Below are positions 14,523 to 16,911 of a DNA stretch of 16,911 nt, piece by piece. The stretch's first letter is position 1. Each line of letters begins with the position of its first letter. Both the position numbers and the translations under genes were made by a program. The DNA is from JAAFHN01 sp031421855 (GTDB taxonomy: Bacteria > Pseudomonadota > Gammaproteobacteria > Burkholderiales > Burkholderiaceae_C): assembly GCA_031421855.1 (NCBI GenBank), contig JANOPN010000174.1:1-16911 (forward strand). Reading direction: 5' to 3'. The notes beneath the pieces were generated by a model. That model made no database searches. It was not told the DNA's origin and saw only the letters and a program-made list of their open reading frames with translations.

Positions 14523-14702
14523 CCGAGATTGTTCATTGGGACGCGATTGGGTGGCGTGGCGAGTTGCGAGTCAGTTCTGAGGCTCTTCCTCGCCAATAGC
14601 TTTGCTATTGGCGAGGAAGAGCCTCGGAAGTGGCCGCAAATCGTCCGCCAATCATCGCGTAGACCGAAACCGAAGGTTTGGTCGCCTAATGGACAATCTC
14701 GG
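14523..14702. mobile_element. 180-bp MITE-like element between cysB and the aminotransferase gene
   Basis: The left end CCGAGATTGTTCATTGGG (14523-14540) and the reverse complement of the right end CCGAGATTGTCCATTAGG (14702-14685) match at 16 of 18 positions. The flanks are identical TTTAA pentamers. There is no transposase frame inside. The centre holds a perfect 21-bp hairpin, and a second imperfect hairpin is at 14662-14683. These are the hallmarks of a non-autonomous transposable element. The parent transposon family is not recognised, and the exact duplication (TTTAA, or a shorter TTA or TA) is ambiguous by a base or two. The element now forms the whole 5' untranslated region of the aminotransferase gene. 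Confidence 0.7.
14579..14625. repeat. Perfect 21-bp stem hairpin inside the MITE-like element
   Basis: The arms 14579-14599 (starting GAGGCTCTTCCTCGCC) and 14605-14625 are exactly complementary, with the 5-nt loop CTTTG. There is no T tract after either arm. It could stop or slow transcription from cysB, but the perfect symmetry and its position inside inverted ends point to a structural part of the element. Confidence 0.85.
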
Positions 14703-14707
14703 TTTAA
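14703..14707. repeat. Right TTTAA target-site duplication
   Basis: The second TTTAA copy directly precedes the aminotransferase ATG at 14708. With element and one copy removed the sequence would read cysB TAA followed at once by ATG. Confidence 0.6.
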
Positions 14708-15892
14708 ATGACCACCATGCAAACGACAGCCCGCACACCCATCATCGAAACCAAGCTGCCCGCAGTTGGCACAACCATCTTCACCGTCATGAGCACCTTG
14801 GCCATGGAGCACGGTGCTGTCAATTTGGGCCAGGGATTTCCAGATTTCGGTTGCGACCCCAGCCTAGTCGATGCGGTGACCCAAGCCATGCAAGCGGGCC
14901 ATAACCAATATCCGATGATGACTGGCGTGCCCGCCCTGCGACAAGCTGTCAGTGCCAAATTGTCTGCCTTGTATGGTCACGCCTATGACGCCAACACAGA
15001 CATCACCATCACTGCCGGGGCGACACAAGGCATCATCACGGCGATATTGGCGATTGTGCGCCCGGGCGATGAAGTCATCGTGCTGGAGCCCTGCTACGAC
15101 AGCTACGTGCCCAGCATCGAGTTGGCCGGTGGCACGGTGGTTCGCGTACCCCTCACGCCCGGTGTTTTTCGGCCCGACTTTGCCGCCATCGGCGCGGCCA
15201 TCACCCCCCAAACCCGCTGCATCTTGGTCAACAGCCCGCACAACCCAAGTGCGACGGTGTGGACCGACGCCGAGATGCGCCAACTCGATGCACTCTTAGC
15301 ACCGACCGACGTGCTGCTGATCTCAGACGAAGTTTACGAACACATGGTGTTTGATGGTCAAGCTCATTGGTCAGCCGCTCGCTACCCCTCGCTTGCCGCC
15401 AGGGCGTTCATCGTGTCGAGTTTTGGCAAAACTTATCACGTCACCGGATGGAAAGTCGGCTTCGTCGCCGCACCACCGACGCTCAGCGCCGAGTTCAGAA
15501 AAGTCCACCAATTCAACGTGTTCACGGTCAACACCCCCATGCAGCACGCCATCGCCGCACACATGCAAAGCGCGGCGCCGTACTTGGAGTTGCCCGCTTT
15601 TTATCAGCGAAAACGCGACTTGTTTCGCGCAGGCTTAGCCAAAACCCAGTTCAAACTGCTTCCCAGCGAAGGCAGCTACTTCCAATGCGTGAACATCGAC
15701 TCCCTCAAAGTGCCCGAGCGCACCTTGCCAGAAGACGAGTTTTGCAAATGGCTCACAACAGAAGTCGGTGTCGCAGCCATCCCACTCAACGCTTTTTACG
15801 GCAACCCGTTCGATCAACGAACGGTGCGTTTTTGCTTTGCCAAGAAGGATGAGACGCTTCAATTGGCTTTGGGGCGATTGGCCAGGCTTTGA
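14708..15892 (+). CDS. PLP-dependent class I/II aminotransferase, methionine aminotransferase type (YbdL-like)
   Basis: The protein has 394 residues of fold-type I. GAVNLGQGFPDF (36-47) is the substrate-loop signature of the kynurenine/methionine aminotransferase group. ITAGATQGI (101-109) binds the PLP phosphate, Asn179 lies in NSPHNP and Asp207 in ISDEVYEHMVF. The Schiff-base Lys241 is in SSFGKTYHVTGWKVGF, and the C-terminal Arg is in TVRFCFAK. The YbdL-like set transfers the amino group of methionine, and of some aromatic amino acids, to keto acids. The neighbouring CysB supports a sulfur amino acid role, for example methionine salvage; glutamine or aromatic transaminase activity remains possible. 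No SD sequence precedes the ATG at 14708; the upstream DNA belongs to the MITE-like element. An alternative ATG lies at 14717. It converges on vapC with a 15-bp gap. Confidence 0.9.
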   Translation: MTTMQTTARTPIIETKLPAVGTTIFTVMSTLAMEHGAVNLGQGFPDFGCDPSLVDAVTQAMQAGHNQYPMMTGVPALRQAVSAKLSALYGHAYDANTDITITAGATQGIITAILAIVRPGDEVIVLEPCYDSYVPSIELAGGTVVRVPLTPGVFRPDFAAIGAAITPQTRCILVNSPHNPSATVWTDAEMRQLDALLAPTDVLLISDEVYEHMVFDGQAHWSAARYPSLAARAFIVSSFGKTYHVTGWKVGFVAAPPTLSAEFRKVHQFNVFTVNTPMQHAIAAHMQSAAPYLELPAFYQRKRDLFRAGLAKTQFKLLPSEGSYFQCVNIDSLKVPERTLPEDEFCKWLTTEVGVAAIPLNAFYGNPFDQRTVRFCFAKKDETLQLALGRLARL

Positions 15893-15907
15893 AGCCAGTG
15901 ATGAGGA

Positions 15908-16333
15908 TCAACGCAGCAGATTCAGGCGCAAGCCCGCAAATCGTTCAAAGTCTCGATCAAACGTCACCAGTTCACCGCCGTGCTCGATTGCAATGGCGGC
16001 TAAGTGCGCGTCGGTTGTGAGGTTGCCCGCGGCCCCAGCCGACAAAAGCAGTCGCCCCAAGATGCCCATGTGACGCGGGCCCGGCTCGGCGATTCGCGCG
16101 GCGTTGTGATTAATGAGGATGTCAATCGTGGCCAAGCAGTCGCTGACATTCAACGGCACATCCATGATCGCGCGGCGAGTGCTCAACCGAATGAACCCCA
16201 ATAGAACGACCCACGTGTAGCCGATGGGGTCATTGGCGTTGTAGCAGGCTTCGAACCAACTTTTTGCAGTCGCATGATGGGCGCTTTGGGTATTTGCAGC
16301 GTACAACAACACGTTGAGGTCGGGGATTTTCAT
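15908..16333 (-). CDS. vapC: PIN-domain ribonuclease toxin VapC
   Basis: A 141-residue PIN nuclease. Asp5 in IPDLNVLLYA, Asp108 in LTTDAHLAAIAIEHG and Asp126/Asp128 in TFDRDFERF form the metal-binding acidic cluster. The middle reads WVVLLGFIRLSTR and EPGPRHMGIL, which is the pattern of the Mycobacterium VapC33-like branch, in which the second acidic residue is not at the canonical helix-3 position. VapC toxins cleave tRNA or rRNA and are held inactive by VapB. The start lies 10 bp after the vapB stop, with no SD sequence of its own, which suggests coupling. Specific RNA target unknown. Confidence 0.92.
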   Translation of the reverse strand: MKIPDLNVLLYAANTQSAHHATAKSWFEACYNANDPIGYTWVVLLGFIRLSTRRAIMDVPLNVSDCLATIDILINHNAARIAEPGPRHMGILGRLLLSAGAAGNLTTDAHLAAIAIEHGGELVTFDRDFERFAGLRLNLLR

Positions 16334-16343
16334 GAACGCGCCA

Positions 16344-16622
16344 TCAGGGACCAGCGGTGTCAGGCCGCGTCATCTTGGTCAAAACTTCCAAGTCCTCGAG
16401 TTCGGATGCCAAGGACAATGCCTTGGTCAAATCCACCAGCTCTCTACCTTGCGGATAACTGGGAAACACGAACGCAGCACGGCTGAGGCTCGATGCGTTC
16501 TTGGGCGCAAGACCAGCCCGGATGGCTTGGTTGACGGCGTGCTTGAAGCTTGTGCCGCTTCGGTAAACCACTTCACGAAGCAATGCCTCAACGTCAGGCT
16601 CGAGTGTCAGGGTGGTTCGCAT
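16344..16622 (-). CDS. vapB: Ribbon-helix-helix antitoxin VapB
   Basis: The protein has 92 residues from the ATG at 16622. The N-terminus MRTTLTLEPDVEALLREVV is a ribbon-helix-helix DNA-binding region (beta strand RTTLTL, then helix, turn and helix to about residue 38, FKHAVNQAIRAGL). The C-terminal half (SYPQGRELVDLTKALSLASE) would wrap the toxin. A GGAG sequence 9 bp upstream fixes this ATG. A TTG at 16637 would add MENPA and would overlap that site. It is transcribed first, as usual for type II systems. A large symmetric sequence covers its promoter (16641-16683), consistent with autoregulation by VapBC. Confidence 0.9.
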   Translation of the reverse strand: MRTTLTLEPDVEALLREVVYRSGTSFKHAVNQAIRAGLAPKNASSLSRAAFVFPSYPQGRELVDLTKALSLASELEDLEVLTKMTRPDTAGP

Positions 16623-16631
16623 GGCAGGATT

Positions 16632-16635
16632 CTCC
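16632..16635 (-). promoter_or_regulatory. Shine-Dalgarno GGAG of vapB
   Basis: GGAG on the minus strand lies 9 bp before the ATG at 16622 and decides this start over the upstream TTG at 16637. Confidence 0.6.
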
Positions 16636-16640
16636 AACGA

Positions 16641-16683
16641 TTTGATGCTTTGATGCGATTTTAGCGCACATCAACACATCAAA
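16641..16683 (-). promoter_or_regulatory. vapBC promoter within a 43-bp symmetric operator candidate
   Basis: On the plus strand the left arm TTTGATGCTTTGATG (16641-16655) and the right arm CATCAACACATCAAA (16669-16683) are complementary at 13 of 15 positions, and centred on 16662. Each arm holds two TTGATG-type half-sites 8 bp apart. A minus-strand -10 box TAAAAT (16663-16658) lies at the centre; a weak -35 (TTCATT, 18-bp spacer) falls at the outer edge. This suits two ribbon-helix-helix dimers per arm. Confidence 0.6.
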
Positions 16684-16728
16684 TGAATTGAAAAGGTCAC
16701 CATAAGAGGTCACGATCCAAACAAATTG

Positions 16729-16760
16729 ATAGCACCAAACTCAATGAATCCGGAGACTAA
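16729..16760 (+). repeat. Interspersed 32-bp repeat, copy D (intergenic)
   Basis: It begins ATAGCA, free triplet CCA, core ACTCAATGAATCCGG and ends GACTAA; it has 3 mismatches in 29 fixed positions to copy A. It continues with GGGCATATTT exactly like copy B and then enters paired segments (AGGGC 16760-16764 with GCCCT 16793-16797; ATCGC 16771-16775 with GCGAT 16784-16788). It lies between vapB and the gene fragment at the window end. Confidence 0.8.
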
Positions 16761-16798
16761 GGGCATATTTATCGCATAAAACAGCGATTCGCGCCCTG

Positions 16799-16814
16799 AA
16801 AACGCTCAAAGCGT
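16799..16814 (-). terminator. Weak hairpin with T run at the end of the last gene
   Basis: On the minus strand ACGCT (16814-16810) and AGCGT (16806-16802) pair around a 3-nt loop and are followed by TTTTC. It overlaps the stop codon of the flanking gene. A 5-bp stem makes it a marginal intrinsic terminator. Confidence 0.35.
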
Positions 16815-16911
16815 GAAGGTGAAGCCGTCGATCAAAGCGCCCGGTGTGCGCGAACCACCGAGCGATCGCCTGAAATAGGTGTCGACCGCTGGATCAATCT
16901 CCGAGTGGCTG
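16806..16911 (-). CDS. C-terminal end of an unrecognised protein (start outside window)
   Basis: Thirty-four codons and a TGA (16808-16806) are visible. The peptide starts SHSEIDPAVDTYFRRSLGG and ends ALIDGFTFTL. The frame is open to the window edge, the composition is that of a normal protein, and a small hairpin with a T run follows the stop, so a real gene end is likely. I cannot assign a family from this length. It is upstream of vapBC on the same strand, separated by 183 bp that contain the vapBC operator and repeat copy D. Confidence 0.5.
   Translation of the reverse strand, partial: SHSEIDPAVDTYFRRSLGGSRTPGALIDGFTFTL

Noticed and set aside
14579..14625. Hairpin after cysB as an ordinary Rho-independent terminator
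   Set aside because: No T run follows it on either strand, the stem is 21 bp and perfect, and it lies inside a pair of inverted ends.
14662..14683. Second hairpin GACC-AAACC / GGTTT-GGTC near the aminotransferase start as a riboswitch or attenuator
   Set aside because: It is short and bulged, with no known motif; it is more simply part of the MITE-like element.
16695..16714. Two GGTCAC motifs spaced 13 bp as a second operator
   Set aside because: There are only two six-base copies, with no symmetry and no gene start that would use them.
537..16760. Five similar 32-bp units as a CRISPR array
   Set aside because: They are scattered over 16 kb in both orientations, without regular spacers or cas genes.

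Overview
The window looks like chromosomal DNA from a betaproteobacterium of the order Burkholderiales, probably Comamonadaceae-like. This is inferred from the typical betaproteobacterial CysB, the GcdH, the moderately high GC and the compact gene order. There are no rRNA or tRNA genes, no CRISPR array and no complete insertion sequence.

Layout. Positions 1-3615 are minus-strand genes: a 3-hydroxyisobutyryl-CoA hydrolase cut by the window edge, a 7TM-DISM membrane sensor with a degenerate GGDEF domain, and glutaryl-CoA dehydrogenase. Positions 3750-5684 are a plus-strand cassette spanning the envelope: a secreted Cys/His protein, a predicted outer-membrane barrel, a periplasmic HMA-domain protein (MerP-like) and a MerT-like inner-membrane protein, with no reductase or regulator beside them. 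Positions 5702-11997 are a minus-strand run. In transcription order it reads aldehyde dehydrogenase, penicillin acylase-family enzyme, an AlbA_2/HATPase protein and a ParA-type ATPase; the last two overlap by 4 bp. Positions 12149-15892 hold a small unknown gene, LD-carboxypeptidase (ldcA), cysB and a methionine-type aminotransferase. Positions 15908-16622 are a vapBC toxin-antitoxin pair. The C-terminal end of an unrecognised gene closes the window.

The most striking signals are repeats. (1) A 32-bp interspersed sequence occurs five times (537-568, 2393-2424, 9737-9768, 12921-12952, 16729-16760), always the same length and with the same open reading frame. Two copies lie in frame inside genes (the penicillin acylase spacer and LdcA) and add a related peptide to both proteins. 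One copy forms the 5' end of the sensor gene, and one lies 6 bp before the hydrolase start codon. (2) A 180-bp MITE-like element with 18-bp terminal inverted repeats, a 5-bp TTTAA target duplication and a 21-bp perfect internal hairpin sits exactly between the cysB stop codon and the aminotransferase start codon. Removing it together with one duplication copy makes the two genes abut as TAA-ATG.

Other candidate systems are the four-gene envelope metal cassette, the AlbA_2-ParA two-gene cassette and a 43-bp symmetric dyad covering the vapBC promoter. All intergenic stretches are shorter than 200 bp; those with visible content are described individually.
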